DNA of 64,000 nt from Clostridia bacterium (GCA_017522945.1 JAFWXT010000022.1:1-64000); one strand, 5' to 3'; shown: positions 16,994 through 25,772, counted from the stretch's first letter. The notes: generated by a model not told the origin, from the sequence alone. Made by a program: numbers and translations.

Positions 16994-17911
16994 TTAGTAT
17001 GTTTGTTTTTCAATGTATGCACAAGCGGAAATTGCTGCAATCGCACCGTCTGAAATAGCGGTGGTTAACTGCCTTACACCTTTTGCTCTACAATCGCCCG
17101 CAACGAAAAATCCAGGCGTTTTAGTTGACATATCTTCGCCTGCTATAAAATATCCGTTTGCATCAAGTTCGGCTAAATTTTCAAAAATCTTATTATTTGG
17201 AACTTGACCTATTGCAACGAATACTGCGGGAACTTCTAACTTTTTAGTTTCGCCAGTTTGCTTATCCAAATATTCAACGGCGGTAAGCGAATTTTCACCG
17301 CAAAAACCCACCGTTTGAGTGTGTGGCATAAACACTACGTTTTCTTTTGAGCGAAGTGTTTTTTCTAATTCTTTATCACCGAAAAATTTATCCGTCCAAG
17401 TTAGAAGATAAACTTTTAAGCAAATTGAAGAAAGTAGTATTGAATACTGCATAGCAGTATTGCCGTCGCCTATTAAAGCAACTTCACGTCCCTTATAAAA
17501 AGGCCCGTCACATAAAGCGCAATAATAAACGCCGTTACCTAAAAGTTCGGTTTCGCCACTAACACCTATATGCTTGTGAGCAACACCCACTGCAGCAACA
17601 ACACTTTTAGCTTGATAACTATCATATTCGGTGCTAACTGTGAATATATTGCCCTGTTTTTCAACGCTTATTACCCTATCGTATTCAAATTCTGCGCCAC
17701 GGTTTTGAACTTGCTCGTAAAACTTATCGGCAAGGTCGCTTCCACTTATTTCCATAAAAGTAGGAAAGTTTTCTACCTTAGGAGAGTTAGCTATTTGCCC
17801 GCCTACTGCGTCACCTTCAAAAATCAAAACGCTTTTTCCATTTCTTAGCGCGTAAAGGGCGCAATTAAGCCCCGAAACGCCACCACCTATAACTATAACG
17901 TCATATATCAT
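16994..17911 (-). CDS. Thioredoxin reductase-like FAD-dependent disulfide reductase
   Basis: 305 residues, the length of bacterial TrxB. The FAD-binding fold opens with DVIVIGGGVSGLNCALYALR. The redox pair is in YYCALCDGPFY (CxxC), followed by the NADPH-binding segment EVALIGDGNTAMQ. The C-terminal FAD motif is GFFVAGDCRAKGVRQLTTA. The central Cys pair is CALC, against CATC or CAVC in typical TrxB. No thioredoxin gene is nearby, so the electron acceptor is unknown. It lies between the fruK-like kinase and the aldolase in a minus-strand run. A hairpin at 17933-17956 separates it from the kinase. Confidence 0.88.
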   Translation of the reverse strand: MIYDVIVIGGGVSGLNCALYALRNGKSVLIFEGDAVGGQIANSPKVENFPTFMEISGSDLADKFYEQVQNRGAEFEYDRVISVEKQGNIFTVSTEYDSYQAKSVVAAVGVAHKHIGVSGETELLGNGVYYCALCDGPFYKGREVALIGDGNTAMQYSILLSSICLKVYLLTWTDKFFGDKELEKTLRSKENVVFMPHTQTVGFCGENSLTAVEYLDKQTGETKKLEVPAVFVAIGQVPNNKIFENLAELDANGYFIAGEDMSTKTPGFFVAGDCRAKGVRQLTTAISDGAIAAISACAYIEKQTY

Positions 17912-17932
17912 ATATGTTTCCTTACGTTATAC

Positions 17933-17956
17933 CATTAGCAAAAAATTAAGCTAATG
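17933..17956. other. Intergenic hairpin between trxB-like and fruK-like genes
   Basis: CATTAGC pairs with GCTAATG around about 10 A/T-rich bases. No T-run follows in the transcribed (minus) direction, so it is more likely an RNA processing or stability hairpin than a terminator. Confidence 0.4.
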
Positions 17957-17964
17957 AGCATAAA

Positions 17965-18891
17965 CTAAATCATTTTTTCAACGTAAATTTTATCGTAAAT
18001 TTCTTGATACTTATCCTTATAGAACAAATTAGTGCCCGGCGTAGTTATCGAAGCCGTACCAGCTGCAACTGCCGAACGTAAAATTTGTTCTAAACTTTCA
18101 CCGCGCTCAATCATAAGAGATGCCGCAGCAATCATACTATCACCAGCGCCAACGGTAGAATTTACCGCAACGGTAGCGCTTCTGCAATACAAATGCGTAC
18201 TTCCGTTAGTAAGAATAGCGCCACTTTGCCCTAAAGAGAGTAAAACGTGCTTTGCACCCATTGAAATAAGTTTTTTTGCGCCGTCAATCATTTGACTTTT
18301 ACTCGTATATTGCCTACCCGTAATGGCTTCAAACTCACTTAAATTAGGCTTTACAAGATAAACGCCCGCCGAAATAGCCTTTTTAAATTTTTCACCTTCG
18401 CAATCTAAAATAATCTTTACGTTTTTAGGTATAACGTTACATAATTTTAAATAAAAATCGTCGTCAACACCCTGAGGTAAAGAGCCACTCATAACAACAA
18501 TCGAAGCGTTTTTAGAAAGCTTTTCAACCTTATCGATTAACTCTTGTTGTTTATCTTGATATACGAATTCGCCCTTATCGTTAATTTCAGTCATCATAGA
18601 ACGATTGTCAATAATTTTGTAGTTCATTCTTACGCGACCTTCGGTTTTAACGAAATCACTTTGCACGCCCTCTTTTTCAAGAGTATGTAAAAAAGGTCCT
18701 TCGTCCTTTGAGTACATAAAACCCGTTGCAGTAGAACTTCCGCCCAAACGCGAAACACCTATTGCAACGTTTAAAGCTTTACCAGAATAAGTTAAAATTT
18801 TATTTTCAATTCTGTTCATTCTTCCAATATTTAAACTTGGTAGTTCTACCGTACAGTCAATACTTGGATTTGGACAAACAGTTAATATCAT
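17965..18891 (-). CDS. 1-phosphofructokinase / PfkB-family sugar kinase
   Basis: 308 residues. PfkB-family signatures: ILTVCPNPSIDCTVEL at the start; YSGKALNVAIGVSRLGG; and the ATP/anion-hole motif NSTVGAGDSMIAA with catalytic Asp. The opening TVCPNPSIDCT and overall length are those of the FruK/LacC branch, which phosphorylates fructose 1-phosphate or tagatose 6-phosphate. Neither a fructose PTS gene nor a DeoR regulator is adjacent, so the substrate is not settled. GGGGG lies about 8 nt before the ATG. It heads a kinase, flavoprotein, aldolase run. Confidence 0.85.
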   Translation of the reverse strand: MILTVCPNPSIDCTVELPSLNIGRMNRIENKILTYSGKALNVAIGVSRLGGSSTATGFMYSKDEGPFLHTLEKEGVQSDFVKTEGRVRMNYKIIDNRSMMTEINDKGEFVYQDKQQELIDKVEKLSKNASIVVMSGSLPQGVDDDFYLKLCNVIPKNVKIILDCEGEKFKKAISAGVYLVKPNLSEFEAITGRQYTSKSQMIDGAKKLISMGAKHVLLSLGQSGAILTNGSTHLYCRSATVAVNSTVGAGDSMIAAASLMIERGESLEQILRSAVAAGTASITTPGTNLFYKDKYQEIYDKIYVEKMI

Positions 18892-18976
18892 TTTTATAAT
18901 CCCCCAAATAAATACGCGTCTATAACGCGATTAACAGCATTTTGTTACCATTTATAACAAAACTTTTTTCATATAG

Positions 18977-19005
18977 AAGCGCCTACCCCAATGGGGTGGG
19001 CGCTT
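18977..19005. terminator. Strong hairpin between EF-G paralogue and fruK-like gene
   Basis: AAGCGCC-T-ACCCCA pairs with TGGGGT-G-GGCGCTT. The T-run (TTTTTT) follows on the plus strand. In the direction of the upstream minus-strand gene the tail is only weakly T-rich, so termination there may be partial. Confidence 0.6.
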
Positions 19006-19052
19006 TAAGTTTTTTAAGTAAAACAAATAAGTTAGAATAAAGCAAATATTCT

Positions 19053-21104
19053 TTATTGGTTACCTTTTGCTTCTTTAATAATTTTTTCTTGTGCTTGAGG
19101 TGGAACTTCTTCGTATCTTTCAAACTTAGTAGTAAAGCTACCGCGACCTTGAGTCATACTGCGAAGATCGGTTGCATATTTAGCAAGTTCGCCTTGAGGA
19201 GCTTCTGCACTAACAACGGCTTTACCATCAATAACGTTAGTACCCATAATTCTACCCCTTCTCTTGTTCATATCGCCCATAACGTCACCCATGTAGTTAT
19301 CTGGAACGATAACTTCAACCGACATAATAGGTTCTAAGATACAAGGTCTTGCGTTAGGCATTGCAGCTTGGTAAGCAAGCTTTGCAGCTGAAACGTAAGC
19401 AACTTCTTTACTATCAACAGGGTGTGAGCTTCCGTCAAATACAGTACATTTAACGTTAACCATAGGATATCCAGCTAAGATACCTTCTTTAACAGCTTCG
19501 CGTAAGCCTTTATCAACTGCAGGAATATAGTTGTTAGGAATTGCACCACCAACTACTGCGTCAACGAATTCATATAAACCGTCTTCTGCGCCTGGTTCAA
19601 ATCTAACTTTACAGTGACCGTATTGACCTGCGCCACCAGATTGTTTCTTATGTTTACCTTCGCCTTCAGCCATTTTACGTAGAGTTTCACGGTAAGCAAT
19701 CTTAGGTTCAGTTAAAACTGCTTCACAACCAAATTTATTTTTCAACTTACGACAAATTAAAGCAAGTTGAGTTTCGCCAACACCTGCAAGAAGCATTTCA
19801 CCAGTATCGTTATTCTTTTCGATAGCAAATGAAATATCTTCGTCCATAAGTTTATGAAGACCTGCAAAAATCTTATCTTCTTCGCCCTTCTTAGCTGCAG
19901 AAACTGCCATTGAGTAAACTGCTGGTGGAACTTCAACTGGCTTGAAGGTTAAATCGCCACCTTCACATAATACGTCGCCGGTAGAAACGTTTGAAAGTTT
20001 TGCTAACGCACCGATATCGCCTGCTTCGATGCAATCAACAGGTTCTTGCTTTTTACCTTTAACAAAATAGATTGAAGAAATCTTTTCTTGATGACCTTTA
20101 CCAACAACGGTTAAAGAAGTGCCTGATCTTAAAACACCGCGCATAACTTTAACAAGGTTTAGTTTACCTACGAATGGGTCAACGATAGTTTTAAATACCT
20201 TAACAACAGTGCCTTCTTCCGCAACAGGTTTAACAGTAACCTTTTCGCCTGCAGCGTTAGTTGCGTTTCTTCCGCCTCTTTCAAGTGGATTAGGAAGGGT
20301 TGAAACAATTTTGTCAAGCAAGTTAGCGATACCGTGGTTCTTAGCTGCGCTACCGCCTAAAACGCCGATAGTTGAACCGCTAATAGTACCAATTTTTACG
20401 CCCTTTTCAATTTCTTCACCGGTAAGTTCTTCACCGCTAAAGTATTTATCTAATAATTCTTCATCGTTTTCAGCTGCAGCTTCACATAATACTGTGTGAG
20501 CGGCTTCATAGTCTGCTTGAAGATGTGCAGGTACTGGTGATTCGTTCTTATCCCAATCTCTATAAACCCCGTAAGCAACCTTAACGAATCCTTTCATCTT
20601 TTCGTTTTCAATATCAGGAACGATCATTGGAGCAATCTTGCTGCCAAATTTTTCTTTGATTGCTTGAACTGTTTTGATAAAACTTGAGTTATCTTTATCC
20701 AAACCGTTGATGAATAAAATTGCAGGAATTTTGCGTTTTGCACAAGATTCGATTGCCTTTTCAGTACCAACCGTTAAAGAACCGCTACCGCCGGTAACGA
20801 TAACCGCGCAGTCTGCCGCATCAAGAGCTAAGTTCATTTCGCATTCAAAATCAAAGAAACCAGGAGTGTCAATAATATTGATTTTATAACCATTAAACAT
20901 ACCACCTGCTGTAGCAAGTGAAATAGATGACTTCTTTGCAATTTCTTCAGGATCAAAATCCATAACGGTATTTCCGTCTTCAACCTTGCCTTGTCTATCA
21001 ATTACTTTCATATTTAAAAGCATTGCTTCTGCTAAAGTTGTTTTACCTTCACCGGAGTGACCGATAAGGGCTATGTTTCTGATTTTGTCTACTGAATTTC
21101 CCAT
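19053..21104 (-). CDS. EF-G-like translational GTPase (divergent paralogue)
   Basis: 683 residues with the full EF-G domain order (G domain, barrel, domains III-V). The P-loop reads LIGHSGEGKTTLAEA, not the GHIDAGKTT of canonical EF-G. The G2 region is KKSSISLA, and G3 is DTPGFFDFE. The G4 motif NKxD is replaced by NGLD in FINGLDKDN. The C-terminal EF-G domains are recognisable (VGGAIPNNYIPAVDKGLRE; MGDVMGDMNKRRGRIMGT). It belongs to the second EF-G group of Clostridia and Actinobacteria, whose role is not well defined; it is unlikely to be the cell's sole translocase. AAGGACGG precedes the ATG. Confidence 0.85.
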   Translation of the reverse strand: MGNSVDKIRNIALIGHSGEGKTTLAEAMLLNMKVIDRQGKVEDGNTVMDFDPEEIAKKSSISLATAGGMFNGYKINIIDTPGFFDFECEMNLALDAADCAVIVTGGSGSLTVGTEKAIESCAKRKIPAILFINGLDKDNSSFIKTVQAIKEKFGSKIAPMIVPDIENEKMKGFVKVAYGVYRDWDKNESPVPAHLQADYEAAHTVLCEAAAENDEELLDKYFSGEELTGEEIEKGVKIGTISGSTIGVLGGSAAKNHGIANLLDKIVSTLPNPLERGGRNATNAAGEKVTVKPVAEEGTVVKVFKTIVDPFVGKLNLVKVMRGVLRSGTSLTVVGKGHQEKISSIYFVKGKKQEPVDCIEAGDIGALAKLSNVSTGDVLCEGGDLTFKPVEVPPAVYSMAVSAAKKGEEDKIFAGLHKLMDEDISFAIEKNNDTGEMLLAGVGETQLALICRKLKNKFGCEAVLTEPKIAYRETLRKMAEGEGKHKKQSGGAGQYGHCKVRFEPGAEDGLYEFVDAVVGGAIPNNYIPAVDKGLREAVKEGILAGYPMVNVKCTVFDGSSHPVDSKEVAYVSAAKLAYQAAMPNARPCILEPIMSVEVIVPDNYMGDVMGDMNKRRGRIMGTNVIDGKAVVSAEAPQGELAKYATDLRSMTQGRGSFTTKFERYEEVPPQAQEKIIKEAKGNQ

Positions 21105-21182
21105 AATAAAATTTCCGTCCTTAAATAATAATTTTTTGCTAAACTTTTAGTGGTTTTTTACCATTTTCCACATAACATTATA

Positions 21183-21211
21183 ATTATACTACAATTTAAT
21201 ATAAATTTCAA
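21183..21211 (-). promoter_or_regulatory. Sigma-A type promoter for the EF-G paralogue
   Basis: Minus strand: TTGAAA (21211-21206), 17-nt spacer, TATAAT (21188-21183), giving a leader of about 75 nt. The remainder of the 308-nt gap up to csoR is A/T-rich with no other visible gene. Confidence 0.65.
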
Positions 21212-21343
21212 GGGGGTTTTGAAAAAAAATTTAGATATTTTCAAGTTTTTTTTATTTTTTTTAAAAATTTAAAACGATTTTATTATTTTTAACTCGTGCT
21301 CAACTTTAAAATGAACAAAATTCGCCTACAAATAAAAAAATAT

Positions 21344-21373
21344 TTGACAAAATTTACCTCATTGTTATATAAT
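21344..21373 (+). promoter_or_regulatory. Promoter of the copper operon
   Basis: TTGACA (21344-21349), 18-nt spacer, TATAAT (21368-21373). The CsoR-type operator begins 5 nt beyond the -10 box and covers the start of transcription. Confidence 0.75.
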
Positions 21374-21377
21374 ACAT

Positions 21378-21394
21378 ATACCCCCTAAGGGTAT
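21378..21394. promoter_or_regulatory. CsoR-type copper operator
   Basis: ATACCCCCTAAGGGTAT is a near-perfect GC-centred inverted repeat. It matches the known CsoR operator form TACCCnnnnGGGTA and lies between the -10 box and the csoR start codon. Without copper the repressor should bind and silence the operon. Confidence 0.85.
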
Positions 21395-21412
21395 TTAAAA
21401 GGAGCAATCTAT

Positions 21413-21715
21413 ATGAGCGAACTAAAAACTTGCGCGTGCAAGCAAAAAGCAACACCGCGAAATGAAGAACAAATAAAGAAAATTGAGAACAGAATTAGCC
21501 GAATTTCGGGGCAATTACAAGGCGTAAAAAAAATGATAAACGAAAATGCCTACTGTAACGACATTTTAATGCAAATATGCGCTATTTCAAGCGCGCTTAA
21601 AGGGCTTTCGGGCGAAATATTAAAAGAGCATTTACACAGCTGTGTAACCGAAAGCGTTTTAAAAGGCGATGAAAAGGTTCTTGACGAAGTTGTTGAGTTA
21701 TTTAAAAAATACTAA
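21413..21715 (+). CDS. csoR: Copper-sensing repressor CsoR
   Basis: 100 residues, all-helical DUF156 family. The metal ligands Cys-His-Cys are in place: Cys in NENAYCNDIL, and His and Cys in LKEHLHSCV at the H-x3-C spacing seen in Mycobacterium CsoR. RISRISGQLQGVKKMI is the conserved first helix. CsoR binds DNA as the apo form and releases it when Cu(I) binds. A short Cys-bearing N-terminal arm (KTCACKQK) precedes the fold. AGGAG lies 7 nt upstream of the ATG, and a matching operator sits directly upstream. copA starts 12 nt downstream. Confidence 0.93.
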   Translation: MSELKTCACKQKATPRNEEQIKKIENRISRISGQLQGVKKMINENAYCNDILMQICAISSALKGLSGEILKEHLHSCVTESVLKGDEKVLDEVVELFKKY

Positions 21716-21727
21716 CGGTGAATTTTT

Positions 21728-24292
21728 ATGAAAAAAATATTTAACGTTTTAGGAATGACCTGTTCTGCTTGCTCAAGCCACGTTGAAAAAGCAATTAAAA
21801 AGTTACCAGGGGTTATAAAGGTTGAAGTTAATCTACTTAAAAATAACGCACTTGTTGAGTATGATGAAAACTTTTGCAACGAACAAAGCGTTATTGACGC
21901 GGTAAACAAAGCTGGATATACTGCAAGCATTTTCGATAAAAAACAAAAGGAAAGTATCAAAAATACGAATAGTAAAAGCAATTCTAATGGCGAAAATTCA
22001 CTATTAAAACTTATAATAAGTGGCGTTTTACTTTTAATACTTATGTATTTTTCAATGGGCAATATGATGTGGGATTTTCCTGCCCCCGCAGTTTTCGACC
22101 ATGCAAAAAACCCAATGGGTTTTGCACTGCTACAGTTTGTTTTAACCTTGCCTATTTTGTTCATTTATAAAAGATTTTTCATTTCGGGATATAAAAAGCT
22201 TTTTCAAAAAGCCCCCAATATGGATACTTTAATCGCAATAGGCGCTACCGCTTCGGTTTTGTACGGCTTGTTTGCATTATTTATGATAAGCTACGCGCAA
22301 TCTTCAATAATTATTACAATAGAAAATGGCAACTTACAGCAGGTAGAGCATTTTAAAAACATACTTCACACCTATCACGACAATTTATATTTTGAAAGCG
22401 CAGGTATGATTTTGACCATGGTTAGCCTTGGCAAATATCTTGAAGGATTATCTAAGAAAAAAACCACTAAAGCCATTGAAGAACTTATAAAACTAAGCCC
22501 CGACAAAGCCACTTTGCTTATAAACGGCGAAGAAAAGGTTGTTGATGCATCCTCAATTAAAATCGACGATTTATTAGTTGTTAAAAAGGGGGATTCAATC
22601 CCAGTTGATGGCGTTATCGTCAAAGGTAAAGTATCGCTAAGCGAAGCAAACATTACCGGCGAAAGTATGCCCGTTTTAAAGAGCGAAGGGAATGAAATTT
22701 ATTGTTCTACGGTAGTTAGTAGCGGTTACGCACACGTAAAGGCAACCAAAGTTGGCGAAGATACATCTATTGCAAATATAATAAGATTGGTTGACGAAGC
22801 TTCAAACTCAAAAGCGCCCATTTCAAAACTTGCCGATAAAATTTCGGGCATATTCGTGCCTATAATTTTAAGTTTAGCACTTATTACTTTTATAGTAAAC
22901 TTAATAGTTAGTTTAAACTTTGAGCTTAGCTTAAACTTTGCAATATCGGTAGTAGTTATCGCTTGCCCTTGCGCGCTTGGTCTTGCAACACCCGTTGCAA
23001 TTATGGTTGGGACGGGCAAAGGTGCGCAAAACGGACTACTTATAAAAAACGCCGAAATTCTTGAAAAAGCGCATCTTATAAGCACCGTAGTTTTAGATAA
23101 AACGGGAACTATTACCGAAGGTAATCCAACCGTTACCGATTTTAATTGTTTTGACAGTGAAGGTGATTTACTAAACGCAATATACTCTATTGAAAGCAAA
23201 TCCGAGCACCCCCTTGCTACTGCAATATGTAATTATGCCAAGCAAAAGGGAGCAACTAATCTAACAGTTGAAAATTTTGAAAGTATCGACGGTTTAGGTT
23301 TAAAAGGCGACGTTAACGGAAAAACTTATTTAATAGGTAACCCTAAAAACGCTACGCCAAACCTTAACGATCAAAATCTTTTACAAAGAATAAATGAACT
23401 ATCAAAACAAGGAAAAACGCCACTTGTAATAGTAGTTAACGGTGTTATACAAGCTCTTATTGCGTTAAAAGACGAGGTTAAAGAACAATCACAAAAAGCA
23501 GTTGAACTTTTGCAAAAGCGCAATATCGAAGTGGTTATGCTAACGGGGGATAACGAGCAAACTGCCCAAGTTATAGCAAACGAAGTTGGTATAAAGCGAA
23601 TATACGCAGGCGTTAAACCAAACCAAAAACAACTTATTATAAAAGAGTTGATGCAAGAAAAAGGCGCATTCGTTGCAATGGTTGGCGATGGAGTTAACGA
23701 CGCGCCCGCCCTTACTACCGCAAACTTAGGAATTGCAATAGGTGGCGGAAGCGACGTTGCAACAGAATCTGGCGATATTATACTTTTACGAAAACACTTA
23801 ACCGACGTTGTTAACGTAATCGACCTATCAAAACGAGTTTTAAATACTATTAAGTTGGGTTTATTTTGGGCGTTTTTCTATAACCTTATTTGCGTTGTTA
23901 TAGCAAGCGGAATTTTCTATTATATAAACGGATTAAAAATAAATCCTATGATAGGCTCTGTTGCTATGAGTTTATCGAGTATATCGGTTGTTTTAAACGC
24001 TCTTACAATTAACTTTATTAAACTTTATAAGCCCGAACAAAAATTAAATCAATTAAATAACGAAATGATAAAAGGAGAAATAAACATGAAAACTATTACC
24101 TTAAAAGTAGAAGGAATGATGTGCCCAAGATGCGTTAAGCACGTTGAAAACGCTTGTTTAAAGGCTGATGGCGTACTTTCGGCAATTGCTAGTTTAGAAA
24201 GTAACAGCGTTACTATAAACTACGAAACAGATGAAGCTTTAAAGCAAGCAAAAGAAAATATTATTGCTGAAGATTATACCGTAAGCGAATAA
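21728..24292 (+). CDS. copA: Cu(+)-exporting P1B-ATPase with C-terminal CopZ-like domain
   Basis: 854 residues. An N-terminal HMA domain (GMTCSACSSHVEKAI, Cys 12 and 15) leads into eight membrane helices. The transport site CPCALGLATP is in the sixth; YN and MSLSS motifs lie in the seventh and eighth. Catalytic motifs: TGES, DKTGTITEG (phosphorylated Asp), SEHPLA and MVGDGVNDAPAL. This is the Cu(I)-exporting CopA pattern. Unusually, the protein does not stop after the last helix: residues 787-854 are a complete second HMA domain (GMMCPRCVKHVENA), equal in size to free CopZ. A ribosome-binding site and ATG lie at that junction (separate entry). Operon: csoR-copA, ended by a strong terminator. 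Confidence 0.95.
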   Translation: MKKIFNVLGMTCSACSSHVEKAIKKLPGVIKVEVNLLKNNALVEYDENFCNEQSVIDAVNKAGYTASIFDKKQKESIKNTNSKSNSNGENSLLKLIISGVLLLILMYFSMGNMMWDFPAPAVFDHAKNPMGFALLQFVLTLPILFIYKRFFISGYKKLFQKAPNMDTLIAIGATASVLYGLFALFMISYAQSSIIITIENGNLQQVEHFKNILHTYHDNLYFESAGMILTMVSLGKYLEGLSKKKTTKAIEELIKLSPDKATLLINGEEKVVDASSIKIDDLLVVKKGDSIPVDGVIVKGKVSLSEANITGESMPVLKSEGNEIYCSTVVSSGYAHVKATKVGEDTSIANIIRLVDEASNSKAPISKLADKISGIFVPIILSLALITFIVNLIVSLNFELSLNFAISVVVIACPCALGLATPVAIMVGTGKGAQNGLLIKNAEILEKAHLISTVVLDKTGTITEGNPTVTDFNCFDSEGDLLNAIYSIESKSEHPLATAICNYAKQKGATNLTVENFESIDGLGLKGDVNGKTYLIGNPKNATPNLNDQNLLQRINELSKQGKTPLVIVVNGVIQALIALKDEVKEQSQKAVELLQKRNIEVVMLTGDNEQTAQVIANEVGIKRIYAGVKPNQKQLIIKELMQEKGAFVAMVGDGVNDAPALTTANLGIAIGGGSDVATESGDIILLRKHLTDVVNVIDLSKRVLNTIKLGLFWAFFYNLICVVIASGIFYYINGLKINPMIGSVAMSLSSISVVLNALTINFIKLYKPEQKLNQLNNEMIKGEINMKTITLKVEGMMCPRCVKHVENACLKADGVLSAIASLESNSVTINYETDEALKQAKENIIAEDYTVSE
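24071..24292 (+). CDS. copZ: Internal CopZ-like copper chaperone reading frame, in frame within copA
   Basis: Within the copA frame, AAAGGAG (24071-24077) is followed 8 nt later by ATG at 24086. From there 68 residues (MKTITLKVEGMMCPRCVKHV onward) form a full HMA chaperone fold with the Cu(I)-binding MxCxxC. The length equals stand-alone CopZ, which carries Cu(I) to CopA. Either the domain exists only as the tail of CopA, or the internal start also yields free CopZ. The good ribosome-binding site favours the second. Internal initiation is inference. E. coli copA also makes a CopZ-like product from the same gene, but there by frameshifting at the N-terminal end. Confidence 0.6.
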   Translation, partial: KGEINMKTITLKVEGMMCPRCVKHVENACLKADGVLSAIASLESNSVTINYETDEALKQAKENIIAEDYTVSE

Positions 24293-24313
24293 TCACCAAT
24301 TATCCACTAACAC

Positions 24314-24347
24314 AAAAAGCACCAAGGAAATTAGCCTTGGTGCTTTT
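24314..24347. terminator. Bidirectional terminator after the copper operon
   Basis: AAAGCACCAAGG pairs perfectly with CCTTGGTGCTTT around AAATTAG, with T-rich tails on both strands. It serves copA and the converging gene at 24359-24937. Confidence 0.9.
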
Positions 24348-24358
24348 ATTTATTCATA

Positions 24359-24937
24359 CTATAAGCCTAAAAATTCGTTTAAATGAATGATATCGTTTTG
24401 CAAAAGCGCTTGACTTTCAGATGAAAGAGCACTTGTATCTATTTGCGTAATAGCAAGTCGAACTTTGTACGCAAACGTTATATCATTTTCATCAACCGAA
24501 TAGGCTGCAAGCCTACGAATAGGGTCGGTTGTTTGATAGGCAACAGAATAGTGAGCGGCAATATCTATAGCATCATCCATTCTTTCTTCATCATAAAGAG
24601 CTACACAATAATTAAAAATAACAAAATCGCAGTAATTTTCTTCTAAATCCTTTTCAACTTCATAATTCGTTATTAGTTTATCGGCATAATAAATTATTTT
24701 ATCTTCATCTTCATCGGCAATAGCAAGATTTATAACACCGAGCAAACTTTCAAGCGATTTTTCTTTTTGATATACGCGTTCTTGAAATTTAAGCGCGGTT
24801 TCATTTTCGCCAATATCTTTGTAAAAACTTACTAACTTTTGTGGAGCAAACAAAGCAAATCCACCGTAAATTATGCCAGTTATAACAAGCAAAACCACTA
24901 AAGTTTTGATTGCTGTTTTTATAATATTTTTATTCAT
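24359..24937 (-). CDS. Unknown membrane-anchored helical protein
   Basis: 192 residues, not recognised. Residues 8-30 are a single membrane helix (TAIKTLVVLLVITGIIYGGF). The rest is mainly amphipathic helix, with pairs resembling TPR units (ENETALKFQERVYQKEKSLE; KIIYYADKLITNYEVEKDL; RMDDAIDIAAHYSVAYQTT), so a TPR-like extracytoplasmic scaffold is possible. AAAGGAA lies 6 nt before the ATG. It has its own promoter and shares a terminator with the copper operon. Confidence 0.7.
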   Translation of the reverse strand: MNKNIIKTAIKTLVVLLVITGIIYGGFALFAPQKLVSFYKDIGENETALKFQERVYQKEKSLESLLGVINLAIADEDEDKIIYYADKLITNYEVEKDLEENYCDFVIFNYCVALYDEERMDDAIDIAAHYSVAYQTTDPIRRLAAYSVDENDITFAYKVRLAITQIDTSALSSESQALLQNDIIHLNEFLGL

Positions 24938-24968
24938 AAAATTCCTTTAAAAGTTGTTTTCTTTTTGA

Positions 24969-24997
24969 ATTATACCACAAAAAACCCAAAAAGTAAA
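24969..24997 (-). promoter_or_regulatory. Sigma-A type promoter for gene 24359-24937
   Basis: Minus strand: TTTACT (24997-24992), 17-nt spacer, TATAAT (24974-24969). Confidence 0.6.
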
Positions 24998-25091
24998 CAA
25001 ATAGATTAAATTTTTTAATAAAATTTTAATTACGCAATCTTTTAAACATATTTTTTAAAAATACGGAATATTTATAAGCAGGATTAAAAAA

Positions 25092-25763
25092 ATGAAAAAA
25101 TTATTTTACCGCTTAACCGTTATAGCAATTTGTTTATTGATACCTTTAATGATGTATTCTTGCAAAAAAAACGTTGATTATCTTTCATACGTTAGCGAAC
25201 TTAGAAAAGAAGTGTTTGTTGGCGAAAAGGATAACTTTATCGTTGTTGTTTATTCTGGATTTAAAGAAGAGCCAACTTTACTTGATGGAAAAAAAGAACA
25301 AACAGCACTCACTTTAACCTTTAAAGTTAATCAAAAGGAAGAGTGCGAAAATCCGTTAACTATTAAATTTAGTTTAGGTGATAAAAGTTATCAAAAAGAA
25401 CTTGCCTTTAATCCAGTAAAAAGCACTCTTTGCGCTGAAGTTGAAGTAAATTTATTACCCGAAAAAAGCATTGAAGTGCAAATTTTTGAAGGAGAAAACT
25501 GCACCACAGTAAACGCTATTTCTAAACTAAATGAAAACTCAATAAGCTACTCGAAAGCACTTGAAAAGGCTACACAAAAAGCAAAGGATTTTTTAACAAA
25601 TCACACCGAGAAAAATACTTTTAAAGGCGAAATTATTATACGCCTGCTTTGTGAAAACGAACGAAATTATTATTATATTTGTTTTGTTTGCGAAAGCGGT
25701 GAAAAGTTAGCTTATTTATTAAATGCAAATAGTGGCGAAATTATTGCCCAAAAAGTTAATTAA
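25092..25763 (+). CDS. Putative lipoprotein with PepSY-like C-terminus
   Basis: 223 residues. The N-terminus has a hydrophobic signal ending MMYSCKKN. Cys24 could be lipidated by the Lgt and LspA enzymes encoded elsewhere in the window, although Tyr in the lipobox is unusual. The middle is beta-rich with no recognised fold. The final 60 residues (RLLCENERNYYYICFVCESG, then LAYLLNANSGEIIAQK) resemble a PepSY strand-helix unit with the typical D/NxxSGEI ending. It is transcribed alone and ended by a strong terminator. Function unknown. Confidence 0.7.
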   Translation: MKKLFYRLTVIAICLLIPLMMYSCKKNVDYLSYVSELRKEVFVGEKDNFIVVVYSGFKEEPTLLDGKKEQTALTLTFKVNQKEECENPLTIKFSLGDKSYQKELAFNPVKSTLCAEVEVNLLPEKSIEVQIFEGENCTTVNAISKLNENSISYSKALEKATQKAKDFLTNHTEKNTFKGEIIIRLLCENERNYYYICFVCESGEKLAYLLNANSGEIIAQKVN

Positions 25764-25772
25764 AAAACATAG

